Positions 16,648 to 25,758 of a stretch of 64,000 bases of DNA are shown in pieces (positions within the stretch are counted from its first letter, which is position 1; the number at the start of each line of letters is the position of its first letter). A program made the translations under genes and the position numbers. The stretch is from positions 155,193 through 219,192 of the forward strand of contig JAIBAY010000008.1 in NCBI GenBank assembly GCA_019694975.1, read 5' to 3'. The DNA is from Chitinophagales bacterium (GTDB taxonomy: Bacteria; Bacteroidota; Bacteroidia; Chitinophagales; UBA10324). The notes under the pieces are model-generated. The model was not told the origin of the DNA. It did not search any database and worked only from the letters and a program-made list of their open reading frames with translations.

Positions 16648-17943
16648 TTATTCTGTCTTAACGATTTTAATGACCTGTTGAACGTCACCTTGTTCGATTC
16701 TCACAAAGTAAATTCCGGGTGTAAGGTCTTCATTGATTTCAAAAGGCATTGCAGGGTCAACATCATTATAAATATGAATGGCTCTGCCACTGATATCCAG
16801 CAACCTGATGATGGCCTTTTCTTTAGACAATGAACCGATTTGTATGTTGACCGCATTGCTGAACGGATTAGGATAAGCGGCAGCATTAATGGCAGGCTCT
16901 TCACCCATCTTGCAACTAATCGTAACGGCTGTTGCTTTGGATGTTTTATTGCAACCGGTTGCCGTTATCGTCACTTTCACGGTATAGGAACCAGATAGTG
17001 TTGCGAGGTAAGTACTGTTGGTCGCACCACTGATATTCACACCATCTTTCTGCCATTTGTAGGTAACACCGGTTGTTGGAGTGCCGCCTCTGGTCAGCAA
17101 TATGCTGCCTGCTGTACAAGCCCCTGCTGAAATAGTAGCGGTAGGTGCCGGATTTACGGTTATCGTTACCGTCTTACTGCAAGCGCCTCCGTCTCCGGTA
17201 ACCGTATAGGTAGTTGTTGAAGTGGGTTTGGCAACAACAACAGCACCGGTCGTAACATCAAGGCCGGTGGATGGTGCCCAGGTATAGGATGTTGCTCCGC
17301 TGGCAGTAATGGTTTGTTTGCTGCCTTTGCAGATAGTAGCGGCCACCGGTGTAACAGTAAGGTTACAGGCAGATACGGCTTCCTGCACCGTGTAGGTGGA
17401 GGTTTTAACTATGTCGCCACTTGTGCCGCCATTATTATTGGCATACATGAAAGAACCGTAAAAGGTAACAGCGCCTGTTCCTGCAACCGGAGCTTTCCAG
17501 TTGAAAGACCAGGTGGCAGTATGCCCGTTCCAGGTATTGCCTGAAGTGGTGTGGGTGATGTACTTGCCGTTTGATGCAGTGAATTTGGTTTTTGTTGCAT
17601 CTGTCAGGCTCATCGTACCCAATACTGTACCGGCTGCGTTTTGTGGTGAAATCTCAAAACCGAATTTCACCAGCGATGGATCTGAAATGGTTGCCGTTAC
17701 CTGGTAGGTTGTGCCGGGCACATAACCGGCTGCCGGAATGTTTGATGTCATGGCATTCAGCATGGTGCCTGCCGTTCCGGAATGGCATCCGCTCTTTGTG
17801 CATGTTTTGTTATTGTCGCCGGGCGATCCTGTTACGGATGATGGTGCACCGTCGGGATAACTGATGGCTGTGATAAAAGTTGCGCTGATTAAACCGCTTG
17901 CAACAACGATGAAAATCAGCAAAGAATGTAATTTGTTTTTCAT
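16648..17943 (-). CDS. Secreted choice-of-anchor V protein with Ig-like modules and T9SS type A sorting domain, paralogue 3
   Basis: 431 aa. The signal peptide and Reeler-like domain (C-x4-CH as KTCTKSGCHSG; SGDIVKTSTYTV near residue 187) match the two shorter neighbours. An extra ~150-aa region follows. It holds an Ig-like module (VAATICKGSKQTITASG ... TTTYTVTGDGGACSKT) of the same kind as in the 1009-aa protein at 1137-4166, plus a second one (CTAGSILLTRGG...GVTYKWQKDGVNIS). The end is a T9SS type A sorting domain (AAYPNPFSNAVNIQIGS ... LTPGIYFVRIEQGD). The family appears to have grown by tandem duplication and gained modules in this copy. Confidence 0.85.
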   Translation of the reverse strand: MKNKLHSLLIFIVVASGLISATFITAISYPDGAPSSVTGSPGDNNKTCTKSGCHSGTAGTMLNAMTSNIPAAGYVPGTTYQVTATISDPSLVKFGFEISPQNAAGTVLGTMSLTDATKTKFTASNGKYITHTTSGNTWNGHTATWSFNWKAPVAGTGAVTFYGSFMYANNNGGTSGDIVKTSTYTVQEAVSACNLTVTPVAATICKGSKQTITASGATSYTWAPSTGLDVTTGAVVVAKPTSTTTYTVTGDGGACSKTVTITVNPAPTATISAGACTAGSILLTRGGTPTTGVTYKWQKDGVNISGATNSTYLATLSGSYTVKVTITATGCNKTSKATAVTISCKMGEEPAINAAAYPNPFSNAVNIQIGSLSKEKAIIRLLDISGRAIHIYNDVDPAMPFEINEDLTPGIYFVRIEQGDVQQVIKIVKTE

Positions 17944-17977
17944 AAAGGCTTTGGTTTGAAAGTGAATTGAATGAAAC

Positions 17978-18010
17978 CAAAACTATAGGCTCATGTCAAG
18001 GCGCCACAAA
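17978..18010 (-). promoter_or_regulatory. Promoter: -33 TTTG, 21 nt, -7 TAGTTTTG (paralogue 3)
   Basis: On the minus strand TTTG (18010-18007) and TAGTTTTG (17985-17978) are 21 nt apart, the same geometry as rpmE2 and the candidate small RNA. The start lies 35 nt downstream of the -7. Confidence 0.7.
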
Positions 18011-18118
18011 CAACAATGCCGAAATGGACAGAATCAGCGTTGAACGGTGAATACCATAAGCTGAAGGAGAAAATTAAATATAGAAATTATAATAATTTGT
18101 AATTCGAGTGTAATTCGG

Positions 18119-19816
18119 TCAATTCAGTGCGCTGTCATCGGCAGCCGTAAGCCAGTTATTCACGGAAGCGATAGTTGCTGTTGCAGCGTTGGCATCGAAA
18201 GGAGATTGCAGGCCTGCCTCCGCTACCAGTTGCAGAAATGATTTGCTGCCGCCGGCCTTGCAAAGCCGTATATAATCATCCATGGCAGCCTTCCTGTCTG
18301 TGGTTGCCTTTACCCAGAACTGGAATGCACATAACTGTGCGAGTGTGTAATCGATATAGTAGAACGGGTGTTTATAGATATGCGCCTGCCTTTGCCAGAA
18401 TCCGCCTTCTTCCAGGAAATCATTATGTTCATAGACCCGGTGAGGCAGATACTTTTTTTCAAGTGAACGCCAGTATGCATTCCTTTCTTTTGGCGTGAGC
18501 CCGGGATGTTCATAGATATGATGCTGAAATTCATCAACCGCAACACCGTAAGGAAGAAAAATAAGTGAATGGCTCAGGTGTGCAAACTTGTACTTATCGG
18601 TTTGCCCGTCAAAAAACAGGTTCATCCACGGCCATGTTAAAAATTCCATACTCATGGAATGTATTTCAGCCGCTTCGCTGGTCGGGAAATAATATTCTTC
18701 CAGGCCAAGGTGGCGGCTGCAATAGGTTTGAAAGGCATGGCCTGCCTCATGTGTCAGCACATCAATATCGCCGGAGGTGCCGTTAAAATTGGAAAAGATA
18801 AACGGGCTCCGCGTTTCACTCAGGAAGGTGCAGTATCCGCCGCCGGCCTTGTTGGGTTTATTCACAAGATCCATCAGTTCATTCTCAATCATGTAACTGA
18901 AAAATTCGCCTGTTTCCGGCGACAGTTCATCATACATATGCTTTGCATGCTGCACGATCCATTCCGGCGTACCCTGTGGTGTTGCATTGCCCGAATTGAA
19001 ATCCAGCGGTTCATCGAAATACAGCAGTTGTTCAAGGCCGAGCCGCCTGCGTTGTCTTTCTTTCAGCTGCGACACAAGCGGTACAACGTTTTCCTCCACC
19101 ATTTTTCTGAATGCGCGCACCATCGTCGCATCGTAATCAGTACGGCACATACGGAGGTAACCAACACTCACAAAATTTTTGAAGCCAAGCTTCCCGGCGA
19201 TGGTGTGCCTGACTTTCACCAGCTCATCAAAAATACGGTCCAGTGCCTGTGCATTGGCAGCATAGAATTCATCCGTTCGCTCATGTGCCGCTTTGCGTAT
19301 GGCGCGGTCAGTGGATAGTTTATAAGGAACCATGCCGCTCAGGTTCAGTTTCTTTCCGTCGAATTCTATCTCGGCGGATGCGATCAGTTTCGTGTATTCT
19401 GTCGTGAGTTCATTTTCACGCTGAAGATCGCTGATGATGGCCGGCGAAAAGGATTGCAGTGTTACGCTTGCTATGTCAAACAGTTGCTTGCCGTACCTGC
19501 TTTCCAACTCGCCCCTGCAGGGCGAGTTGATCAGAGCCTTGTAAAAGGCTGAAACAAGATCGAGGTAAATAGGATAGGAGTTGTCGAAGTATTCCTGTTC
19601 CGCTTCAAAAAAAGGATCACTCGTATCAATGGTATGGCGGATGCTTGCCACGTTGCTCATGGTTTCAAAATGCGACCGCAGTCTGTAGATTTCATCAATG
19701 ACCTCCATCTGCGCCTTCGCCGCTGCCGTTTGACGGAACGTTTCCATTAATGCATTGAATTGACCGGCTAGCTGATCAAGGTCCGGCCGCTCGTATTTTA
19801 TCTGGCTGAATTTCAT
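18119..19816 (-). CDS. M3 family oligoendopeptidase (PepF-like)
   Basis: 565 aa. A cytoplasmic zinc metallopeptidase that trims short peptides. The HExxH zinc site is in LTHEAGHAFQTY (His356, Glu357, His360), with the third ligand glutamate in the following SEAAEIHSMSMEFLTWPW segment. The N-terminal helical lobe and C-terminal YIDYTLAQLCAFQFW are typical of M3 oligoendopeptidase F proteins of this length. No signal peptide is seen. It has its own promoter in the 49-nt gap after folB. Confidence 0.9.
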   Translation of the reverse strand: MKFSQIKYERPDLDQLAGQFNALMETFRQTAAAKAQMEVIDEIYRLRSHFETMSNVASIRHTIDTSDPFFEAEQEYFDNSYPIYLDLVSAFYKALINSPCRGELESRYGKQLFDIASVTLQSFSPAIISDLQRENELTTEYTKLIASAEIEFDGKKLNLSGMVPYKLSTDRAIRKAAHERTDEFYAANAQALDRIFDELVKVRHTIAGKLGFKNFVSVGYLRMCRTDYDATMVRAFRKMVEENVVPLVSQLKERQRRRLGLEQLLYFDEPLDFNSGNATPQGTPEWIVQHAKHMYDELSPETGEFFSYMIENELMDLVNKPNKAGGGYCTFLSETRSPFIFSNFNGTSGDIDVLTHEAGHAFQTYCSRHLGLEEYYFPTSEAAEIHSMSMEFLTWPWMNLFFDGQTDKYKFAHLSHSLIFLPYGVAVDEFQHHIYEHPGLTPKERNAYWRSLEKKYLPHRVYEHNDFLEEGGFWQRQAHIYKHPFYYIDYTLAQLCAFQFWVKATTDRKAAMDDYIRLCKAGGSKSFLQLVAEAGLQSPFDANAATATIASVNNWLTAADDSALN

Positions 19817-19832
19817 AGTGGCATAAAGTGGG

Positions 19833-19840
19833 CAAAACTA
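19833..19840 (-). promoter_or_regulatory. -7 promoter element TAGTTTTG for the oligoendopeptidase
   Basis: Exact TAnnTTTG match 16 nt upstream of the start, within the short gap behind folB. Confidence 0.6.
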
Positions 19841-19865
19841 CAAGTTATCAGTGCTCCTTCCATAT

Positions 19866-20234
19866 CTATTTTTTTATGTTTCTTACCCAACTATCCTCAA
19901 TCCAAACTTTCTTCACCCTTCCTCCAAGCGGAGGATGCAGCTTGGCAACACGCAATTTGATGCTTGTGACAGCAGGAAATTTTTGCGCAATGCCCGACAT
20001 TATATTGGCAACAACCGTCTCCAGCAGGTGAGTGGGCTGCATCATCAGGTCGCGGATATGGTCATACACAAGTTCATAATTAACGGTATGGGCCAGTTCG
20101 TCATTTAAGTCACCTGTTCTTGCTGTCGTGGTAAGGTGGATGGTAACTTCTATTTCATTACCCAGCAATTGCTCTTCCGGGTAATACCCGATGGGAGCTT
20201 TAAACTTCATGCCTTCGATTACGATAGTTGCCAT
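19866..20234 (-). CDS. folB: Dihydroneopterin aldolase
   Basis: 122 aa from the ATG at 20234. It cleaves 7,8-dihydroneopterin to 6-hydroxymethyl-dihydropterin and glycolaldehyde in folate synthesis. Motifs are IVIEGMKFKAPIGYYPEEQ at the N-terminus, the VNYELVYDHI substrate segment, LLETVVANI, and the end VTSIKLRVAKLHPPLGG with the conserved lysine. An in-frame ATG at 20249 would add five residues. The shorter start matches homologues better and leaves a leader after the -7-like GATATTTG at 20263-20270. Confidence 0.9.
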   Translation of the reverse strand: MATIVIEGMKFKAPIGYYPEEQLLGNEIEVTIHLTTTARTGDLNDELAHTVNYELVYDHIRDLMMQPTHLLETVVANIMSGIAQKFPAVTSIKLRVAKLHPPLGGRVKKVWIEDSWVRNIKK

Positions 20235-20262
20235 AGGGAATAGTTTCATGCGGTTGAGAATA

Positions 20263-20270
20263 CAAATATC
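20263..20270 (-). promoter_or_regulatory. Near-consensus -7 element GATATTTG for folB
   Basis: Seven of eight positions fit the TAnnTTTG pattern region, 28 nt upstream of the preferred folB start. Confidence 0.4.
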
Positions 20271-20464
20271 CGCAAATTAAAAAGTTCCGCTGTCCTGTAT
20301 CCATGAAGGTGCATGAATGATTTACTTTCTTTGTGCAGCTTAAAAGTTGTGAGAAGCCAATAATAAGATTAACCGTTTTCGATTGCGTAAGCGCCCATTA
20401 CTGTTTATGTCTCCGTTATTCTGCAGGAGTTGCTGAAATCATGTATTAACCCGTTGATACAGCA

Positions 20465-20472
20465 TAATTTTG
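20465..20472 (+). promoter_or_regulatory. -7 promoter element TAATTTTG for the sulfotransferase gene
   Basis: Exact TAnnTTTG match, leaving a leader of about 70 nt before ATG 20548. The rest of the 313-nt divergent region (20235-20547) holds nothing else I can support. Confidence 0.5.
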
Positions 20473-20547
20473 TAACAGTATAGGATACATAAGTTGAAAA
20501 CGAAAAGAGAAAATCAGGAAACGATATTACTTCACTGAAATTGAATA

Positions 20548-21696
20548 ATGGCAAAGAAGACATTCCGGATTGCATTCAGCACCATTGCGGTTACACCATT
20601 CATCAATTTTATCCGGTTGGTGACGCGCTATCCCATTTCCCGCAAATACCTTGGTAGATGCTTCCTCGCCGGATTGATCAGCATGATAGCGGAACCATTC
20701 CGGCTGGTGGAGCAACTGCTTTATGCGCGCAAGCTGCACCGGACGAGACTGCCGGCCTCGCCTGTTTTTATCTTAGGCCATTGGCGGAGTGGCACAACCT
20801 TGCTGCATAACCTCATGTGCAAGGATCAGCAATTTGCCTATATCACCACCTATCAGGGTGTATTTGTAAACCAGTTTTTTGCAAGCCGCTGGTTATTCCG
20901 GCCGTTAATGAAATGGCTGATGCCGGAAAAGCGGCCTTCGGATAATGTGCTCTTATCACCTGACTTTCCGCAGGAAGAAGGGTTTGCTTTGTGTAACATG
21001 CATTCCTATGCCTTTTATAACTTCTGGTACTTTCCCCGTCAATGGAAACATTTTTACGACCGTTATGTTTCCTGCCGGGATTTAACTGCAAAGCAAAAGC
21101 GGCAATACAGTAAGCGGTATAAGAAGCTGATTGCGCAATCCTTACTGGAACATCAGAAAGAGAATTTTATTTCGAAAAACCCTGTGAATACAGGCAGCAT
21201 TCAGATGATCCTGGAGATGTTTCCGGATGCCCGCTTTATATACCTCTACCGGAACCCCGTGATGGTTTTTCATTCAACATTTAAATTTTTTACGGCAGTG
21301 ATGGAAACGCTCCGCTTGCAGGTATTTACACCACCGGAGATGGAGGAGCTGATCTTTGAATTGTATGAAAGACTGATCAGTGAATATGAAAAGCAGAAAG
21401 CGCTGATCCCTCCACATCATCTTATTGAAATACGGTATGAGGATTTCCTGCAGCATCCTGAGGAACATCTGAAGCAGATTTATACTTCATTGAATCTGCC
21501 AGGATTTGATAGAGCGCTTCCTCACTTCATGACTTATCTTGACACACAAAAGTCATTTGAGAAGAACAAGCATCTTTCAGACCCGTTACACCTTGAAAAA
21601 GTAAAAACCCGTTGGGGCTTTGCCATGAAAAAATATGGCTATGCTGAAGCTGCAACAGGCGCGAAAGAATCTTCGTCAACGCATCAATTGCAATAA
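20548..21696 (+). CDS. PAPS-dependent sulfotransferase family protein
   Basis: 382 aa. The 5'-phosphosulfate-binding loop is VFILGHWRSGTTLLHNLM (near residue 75). The 3'-phosphate-binding region is FIYLYRNPVMVFHSTF (near 230), followed by ENF-ISKNP earlier and IRYEDFLQHPEEHLKQIY later. These are the signatures of the Sulfotransfer_3 family, which moves sulfate from PAPS to a lipid, glycan or small-molecule hydroxyl. The acceptor is unknown. It is single-domain, without a signal peptide or clear membrane anchor apart from a weakly hydrophobic N-terminus. Confidence 0.88.
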   Translation: MAKKTFRIAFSTIAVTPFINFIRLVTRYPISRKYLGRCFLAGLISMIAEPFRLVEQLLYARKLHRTRLPASPVFILGHWRSGTTLLHNLMCKDQQFAYITTYQGVFVNQFFASRWLFRPLMKWLMPEKRPSDNVLLSPDFPQEEGFALCNMHSYAFYNFWYFPRQWKHFYDRYVSCRDLTAKQKRQYSKRYKKLIAQSLLEHQKENFISKNPVNTGSIQMILEMFPDARFIYLYRNPVMVFHSTFKFFTAVMETLRLQVFTPPEMEELIFELYERLISEYEKQKALIPPHHLIEIRYEDFLQHPEEHLKQIYTSLNLPGFDRALPHFMTYLDTQKSFEKNKHLSDPLHLEKVKTRWGFAMKKYGYAEAATGAKESSSTHQLQ

Positions 21697-21748
21697 GTGG
21701 GGCTGACTGCTGAATGCATCAATCTTTTATTTCCCCGCTTTCAATCCA

Positions 21749-21756
21749 TACATTTG
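21749..21756 (+). promoter_or_regulatory. -7 promoter element TACATTTG for gcdH
   Basis: Exact TAnnTTTG match whose G is 20 nt before the ATG at 21776. Confidence 0.65.
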
Positions 21757-21775
21757 CACCATAAATATTGAAACA

Positions 21776-22954
21776 ATGCCCACTGATCGTTACCAGCAAC
21801 CCGATTACTACCAGGTAGATGAGTTATTAACCGACGAGCAAAAACTGATTCGTGACACCGTGCGTGCATGGGTGAAGAAAGAGGTCTCTCCCATCATAGA
21901 AGACTATGCACAACGCGCAGAGTTTCCGAAGCAACTGATAAAAGGATTGGCGGAGCAAGGTTGCTTTGGGCCGACGGTGCCGGTGGAGTATGGCGGCGGT
22001 GGCCTCGATTACATCTCCTACGGACTGATGATGCAGGAGATAGAGCGCGGCGATTCAGGTATCCGGTCAACAGCATCGGTACAAGGCTCGCTCGTCATGT
22101 TCCCGATCTACGCCTATGGCAATGAGGAACAGCGGAAAAAATATCTGCCTAAGCTGGCCAGCGGCGAATGGATGGGATGCTTCGGACTGACGGAGCCGGA
22201 TTATGGCTCCAATCCTTCCGATATGATCTCCAATTTCAAAGATGCAGGTGACCATGTAATCCTGAACGGAGCGAAAATGTGGATCTCCAATGCGCCGTTT
22301 GCTGATATAGCTGTGGTATGGGCAAAAGATGAAGCCGGTGTCATCCGCGGATTGATCCTCGAACGCGGCATGAATGGATTCACCACGCCGGAAACACATG
22401 GCAAATGGTCGTTAAGAGCTTCTGCCACAGGTGAACTGGTATTTGACAATGTGCAGGTGCCTAAAGAAAATATCCTTCCTAACGTGAAAGGGCTGAAAGG
22501 TCCGTTGGGTTGTTTAAGTAAAGCACGTTACGGCATTGCCTGGGGTGCACTGGGTGCTGCCATGGATTGCTATGATTCAGCGCTCCGTTATTCACAGGAA
22601 CGGGTTCAGTTCGGCAAACCGATCGGCGGATTTCAGCTCACGCAGAAAAAGCTGGCGGAAATGATTACGGAAATCACCAAGGCGCAGCTGCTTGTCTGGC
22701 GGCTGGGCGTGCTGATGAATGAAAACAGGGCCACGCCCGGACAGATTTCCATGGCGAAAAGAAATTCGGTGGAGATTGCACTGAATATTGCGCGCGAAGC
22801 CCGGCAGATACATGGCGGAATGGGTATTACCGGCGAATATCCGATCATGCGCCACATGATGAATCTTGAATCAGTGGTTACCTATGAAGGCACACATGAT
22901 ATTCATCTCCTCATCACCGGAATGGATGTGACGGGCATCAATGCCTTCAAATAA
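21776..22954 (+). CDS. gcdH: Glutaryl-CoA dehydrogenase (acyl-CoA dehydrogenase family)
   Basis: 392 aa. An FAD enzyme that oxidises and decarboxylates glutaryl-CoA to crotonyl-CoA in lysine/tryptophan breakdown. Many segments match the glutaryl-CoA subgroup rather than general acyl-CoA dehydrogenases: SVQGSLVMFPIYAYGNEEQR, GCFGLTEPDYGSNPSDM, GKWSLRASATGELVFDNV, CLSKARYGIAWG, and the C-terminus NLESVVTYEGTHDIHLLITG with catalytic Glu371. Electrons would go to an electron-transfer flavoprotein. The gene stands alone; no other lysine-degradation gene is adjacent. Confidence 0.9.
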   Translation: MPTDRYQQPDYYQVDELLTDEQKLIRDTVRAWVKKEVSPIIEDYAQRAEFPKQLIKGLAEQGCFGPTVPVEYGGGGLDYISYGLMMQEIERGDSGIRSTASVQGSLVMFPIYAYGNEEQRKKYLPKLASGEWMGCFGLTEPDYGSNPSDMISNFKDAGDHVILNGAKMWISNAPFADIAVVWAKDEAGVIRGLILERGMNGFTTPETHGKWSLRASATGELVFDNVQVPKENILPNVKGLKGPLGCLSKARYGIAWGALGAAMDCYDSALRYSQERVQFGKPIGGFQLTQKKLAEMITEITKAQLLVWRLGVLMNENRATPGQISMAKRNSVEIALNIAREARQIHGGMGITGEYPIMRHMMNLESVVTYEGTHDIHLLITGMDVTGINAFK

Positions 22955-23152
22955 CAACGGATAATTGCACCTGATGGCGGAGGAATTTATTGCCACCGTG
23001 CTATTGGTGATGGTGTTTGGGTGGATAAACCTCCTTCTCCTCAACCTGATGTATCGCTGCACTGAACCATGCAGGCTGCTGAATCTGTCACGTCACAACA
23101 GCAGCAAATATGGTCACGCGATTAGTTCAGCGGATCAAACCAAAGTAACTCC

Positions 23153-23809
23153 TTATGTTTTTTTTCCCGGCAGCAATGGCACAAACTTAAATGTGTCGAA
23201 CACTTCTTCCCGGATCTCATCACCGGAAATTTTTGTGTAACGCTTCATGAGTTGTGTTTCTCCCTCGCCAACCGGAATCACCAGCATACCACCGGGCTTG
23301 AGCTGCGTTAATAATTTCTCCGGAAGAAAAGGGGCCGCAGCCGTCACTAGTATCTTGTCAAACGGCGCGAAGGACGGCAGCCCTTCGTACCCGTCGCCAT
23401 AAAAGCACTTCACCTGTGCATATCCGAGTGAAGGCAAGAGCGCTTTGGTTTTCTCATAGAGCTTTTTCATCCTTTCAATCGTAAAAACGCGTGCTTTCAT
23501 CTCAGCAAGGATGCAGGCCTGGTATCCTGACCCTGTTCCCACTTCCAGGATTTTTTCACCTTTTTTGACTTCCAGCAGCTGCGTCTGATACGCGACTGTA
23601 TATGGCTGCGAAATAGTTTGACCTTCACCTATCGGGAAAGCGCTGTCTTCATAGGCCCGTTCGATAAAAGCGCTTTCAAAAGCAAACAGGTGACGCGGCA
23701 CTGCTTCCATTGCGCGCAAAACTTCGGCATCATGAATGCCTTTCGCCTTCACGGTCTCCACTAATTTCTTTCTCATGCCTTTGTGGCGGAAGGTGTCTGC
23801 CTGGTTCAT
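23153..23809 (-). CDS. pcm: Protein-L-isoaspartate O-methyltransferase
   Basis: 218 aa. It repairs isoaspartyl residues in aged proteins using S-adenosylmethionine. The family start (RRHLFAF-like VPRHLFAFESA), the GEGQTISQPYTVAYQTQLL motif and the SAM-binding ILEVGTGSGYQACILAEM are all present, then YGDGYEGLPSFAPFDKI. Length is normal. It is transcribed alone from a consensus promoter. Confidence 0.93.
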   Translation of the reverse strand: MNQADTFRHKGMRKKLVETVKAKGIHDAEVLRAMEAVPRHLFAFESAFIERAYEDSAFPIGEGQTISQPYTVAYQTQLLEVKKGEKILEVGTGSGYQACILAEMKARVFTIERMKKLYEKTKALLPSLGYAQVKCFYGDGYEGLPSFAPFDKILVTAAAPFLPEKLLTQLKPGGMLVIPVGEGETQLMKRYTKISGDEIREEVFDTFKFVPLLPGKKT

Positions 23810-23837
23810 GGATGTTGCCGTTAAATCCTGCTGCGGG

Positions 23838-23845
23838 CAAAGTTA
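23838..23845 (-). promoter_or_regulatory. -7 promoter element TAACTTTG for pcm
   Basis: Exact TAnnTTTG match 29 nt upstream of the pcm start. Confidence 0.6.
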
Positions 23846-24030
23846 ATCGTATCGCGGAGTATTTGTTGGATGTGATGTAAAGAGTGGAAGTAAGTGGAAG
23901 TATATCATTTAATGTATGCTGATTTTTTGAGGTTATTGAACAATGAAGCAACGGATCATATCGATAGCTATACCATCGAAGCAACCGTATATGATTTGGT
24001 TAATAGCCGGCAGCCAGGCAGTGTCAACCA

Positions 24031-24158
24031 GAAGCTGTCACAAAATACCTGGAGTCATCCTGTGCCGATTGATCAGGATCCGGGTCTCTTCAATTCATTG
24101 ACTCATGCCGGAATAAATCCGCCATGACCGCATTGATTGCCTGTTCTGAGATAGCTTC
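24031..24158. mobile_element. MITE-like 128-bp element (copy A)
   Basis: Non-coding element bounded by GAAGCTGTCACAAA (24031-24044) and, inverted, TTCTGAGATAGCTTC at the right end. It aligns without gaps to copy B (41173-41300) at about 101 of 128 positions by hand. It lies in the 459-nt gap between divergent pcm and the phosphohexomutase gene. No target-site duplication is evident. Confidence 0.7.
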
Positions 24159-24221
24159 TGATTCTTCATCTGCTTCATTGTCCCGCCGCCTGCCGACTTA
24201 TGTTTTAAACGAAGGAGTACC

Positions 24222-24229
24222 TATATTTG
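24222..24229 (+). promoter_or_regulatory. -7 promoter element TATATTTG for the phosphohexomutase gene
   Basis: Exact TAnnTTTG match. An in-frame TTG at 24227 falls inside it, which supports ATG 24269 as the true start (leader about 33 nt). Confidence 0.65.
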
Positions 24230-24268
24230 CCGCCTTCACAAATACATGCATTCAAACGCAATTACCCT

Positions 24269-25672
24269 ATGACTCCCATTAAATTCGGCACTGACGGATG
24301 GCGCGCCATCATAGCACAGGATTACACAGTTGACAATGTAATCAGGGTGGCCTATGCAACAGCAAACTGGATAAAGAAAAACTATCCGCAACCCAAGGTG
24401 CTCATCGGCTATGATTGCCGCTTCGGCGGTCAACTCTTCGCCGAAACAACTGCAAAGGTGATGTGTGCCTGTGGAGTTAAAACATTTCTGGCAGAAGGAT
24501 TTGTTTCCACACCGATGGTTTCGATGGGAACAAAACATTTCGGAGCCGGCATGGGTGTGGTGATTACAGCCAGCCATAACCCGCCTTCGTATAATGGTTT
24601 TAAGCTGAAGAGCGAAGCCGGTGGCCCGAGTTCTCCAGCAGTGATTGCCGAAGTGGAGAGCATGATTCCGGACAGCATCAGCGTGGAGATGGTTGCTTTA
24701 TCAACCTATGAAGCAGGAGGCTTGCTCGAATATGTTGACCTGGAAAGCCTGTATGTAGCACTTGTCCGCAGCAATTTTGACCTGGAAGGCATCAACAACA
24801 GCCATGTAGTGGTGGCTTACGATGCCATGTATGGCGCCGGACAAAATGTTATTCCGCAGGTATTAAAAAATCCGATACTGCTGCATTGCGATTACAACCC
24901 TTCCTTCAAAGGGCAGGCGCCGGAGCCGCTTGACCGTAACCTGCAGGAATTGGCTTCACTCATCAAAAACTCACCGCATAATGTTTGCGGACTGGCAACA
25001 GATGGCGACGCCGACAGGATTGGCATGTATGATGAAGACGGTAACTTCGTGGATGCCCATCACATCATCTTGCTGCTCATCCATTATCTGCACAAATACA
25101 AAAAAATGAATGGCAAGGTGGTGGTGGCTTTTTCAGTTTCAGATAAGGTGAAGAAACTCTGTAAGCATTATGGTTTGCCCATTGAAGTAACACCGATAGG
25201 CTTTAAATATATCAGCGAAAAAATGGTGAAGGAAGATGTGTTGGTGGGCGGTGAAGAATCCGGCGGCATCGCCGTTAAAGGCCACATTCCTGAGCGCGAT
25301 GGAATCTGGGACGGCCTGATACTGCTGGAGTTTATGGCGAAGACCGGTAAATCAATGAAGCAGATCATCCAGGAAGTATATGATGTGGTCGGCTCTTTCA
25401 GCTTTGATCGTCTCGATCTTCACCTTGATGAAGCGCTGAAGCAGCAGATTGTACAGAACTGTAAAGACAACAAGTACACTTCATTCGGTCAATACACTGT
25501 ACAGCGCATGGAAGATATTGACGGATACAAATATCATTTCAGCGACAATGAATGGATTATGATCCGTGCTTCAGGAACAGAACCTTTGTTGCGCGTTTAT
25601 GGCGAAGCACCTACCAAAGCGGCCGTAACAGCATTGCTGGCTACAGCCAGAATGGCTTTGCTGGGCAAGTAG
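24269..25672 (+). CDS. Alpha-D-phosphohexomutase (phosphoglucomutase/phosphomannomutase family)
   Basis: 467 aa from ATG 24269 (MTPIKFGTDGWRAII). The four family loops are visible: phosphoserine loop TASHNPPSYNGFK, metal loop DGDADRIGMYDEDG, sugar loop GGEESGGI, and phosphate loop RASGTEPLLRVY. It interconverts hexose-1-phosphate and hexose-6-phosphate. Whether glucose, mannose or glucosamine is preferred is not clear, so no symbol is given. Length is normal for the family. Confidence 0.92.
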   Translation: MTPIKFGTDGWRAIIAQDYTVDNVIRVAYATANWIKKNYPQPKVLIGYDCRFGGQLFAETTAKVMCACGVKTFLAEGFVSTPMVSMGTKHFGAGMGVVITASHNPPSYNGFKLKSEAGGPSSPAVIAEVESMIPDSISVEMVALSTYEAGGLLEYVDLESLYVALVRSNFDLEGINNSHVVVAYDAMYGAGQNVIPQVLKNPILLHCDYNPSFKGQAPEPLDRNLQELASLIKNSPHNVCGLATDGDADRIGMYDEDGNFVDAHHIILLLIHYLHKYKKMNGKVVVAFSVSDKVKKLCKHYGLPIEVTPIGFKYISEKMVKEDVLVGGEESGGIAVKGHIPERDGIWDGLILLEFMAKTGKSMKQIIQEVYDVVGSFSFDRLDLHLDEALKQQIVQNCKDNKYTSFGQYTVQRMEDIDGYKYHFSDNEWIMIRASGTEPLLRVYGEAPTKAAVTALLATARMALLGK

Positions 25673-25758
25673 GCGGCGTATTGCGAATACGCTGATGCCA
25701 GACGACAATGCGCTGAATCTTCATCTCTCACTAATCGGGCAAACTAAATCTTACGTGT

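Noticed and set aside
18659..19318. 219-aa open frame opposite the oligoendopeptidase gene
   Set aside because: It is the antisense shadow of a well-conserved M3 peptidase gene, with no signal peptide, motif or promoter of its own.
22965..23240. 91-aa hydrophobic frame between gcdH and pcm
   Set aside because: It overlaps the 3' end of pcm and has no promoter or recognisable family.
23894..24127. Short frame across repeat copy A
   Set aside because: It runs through the MITE-like element; copy B has no equivalent frame, so coding is not conserved.
24227..24268. TTG start giving 14 extra residues on the phosphohexomutase
   Set aside because: The TTG is part of the -7 box TATATTTG, so it cannot be in the transcript from that promoter.
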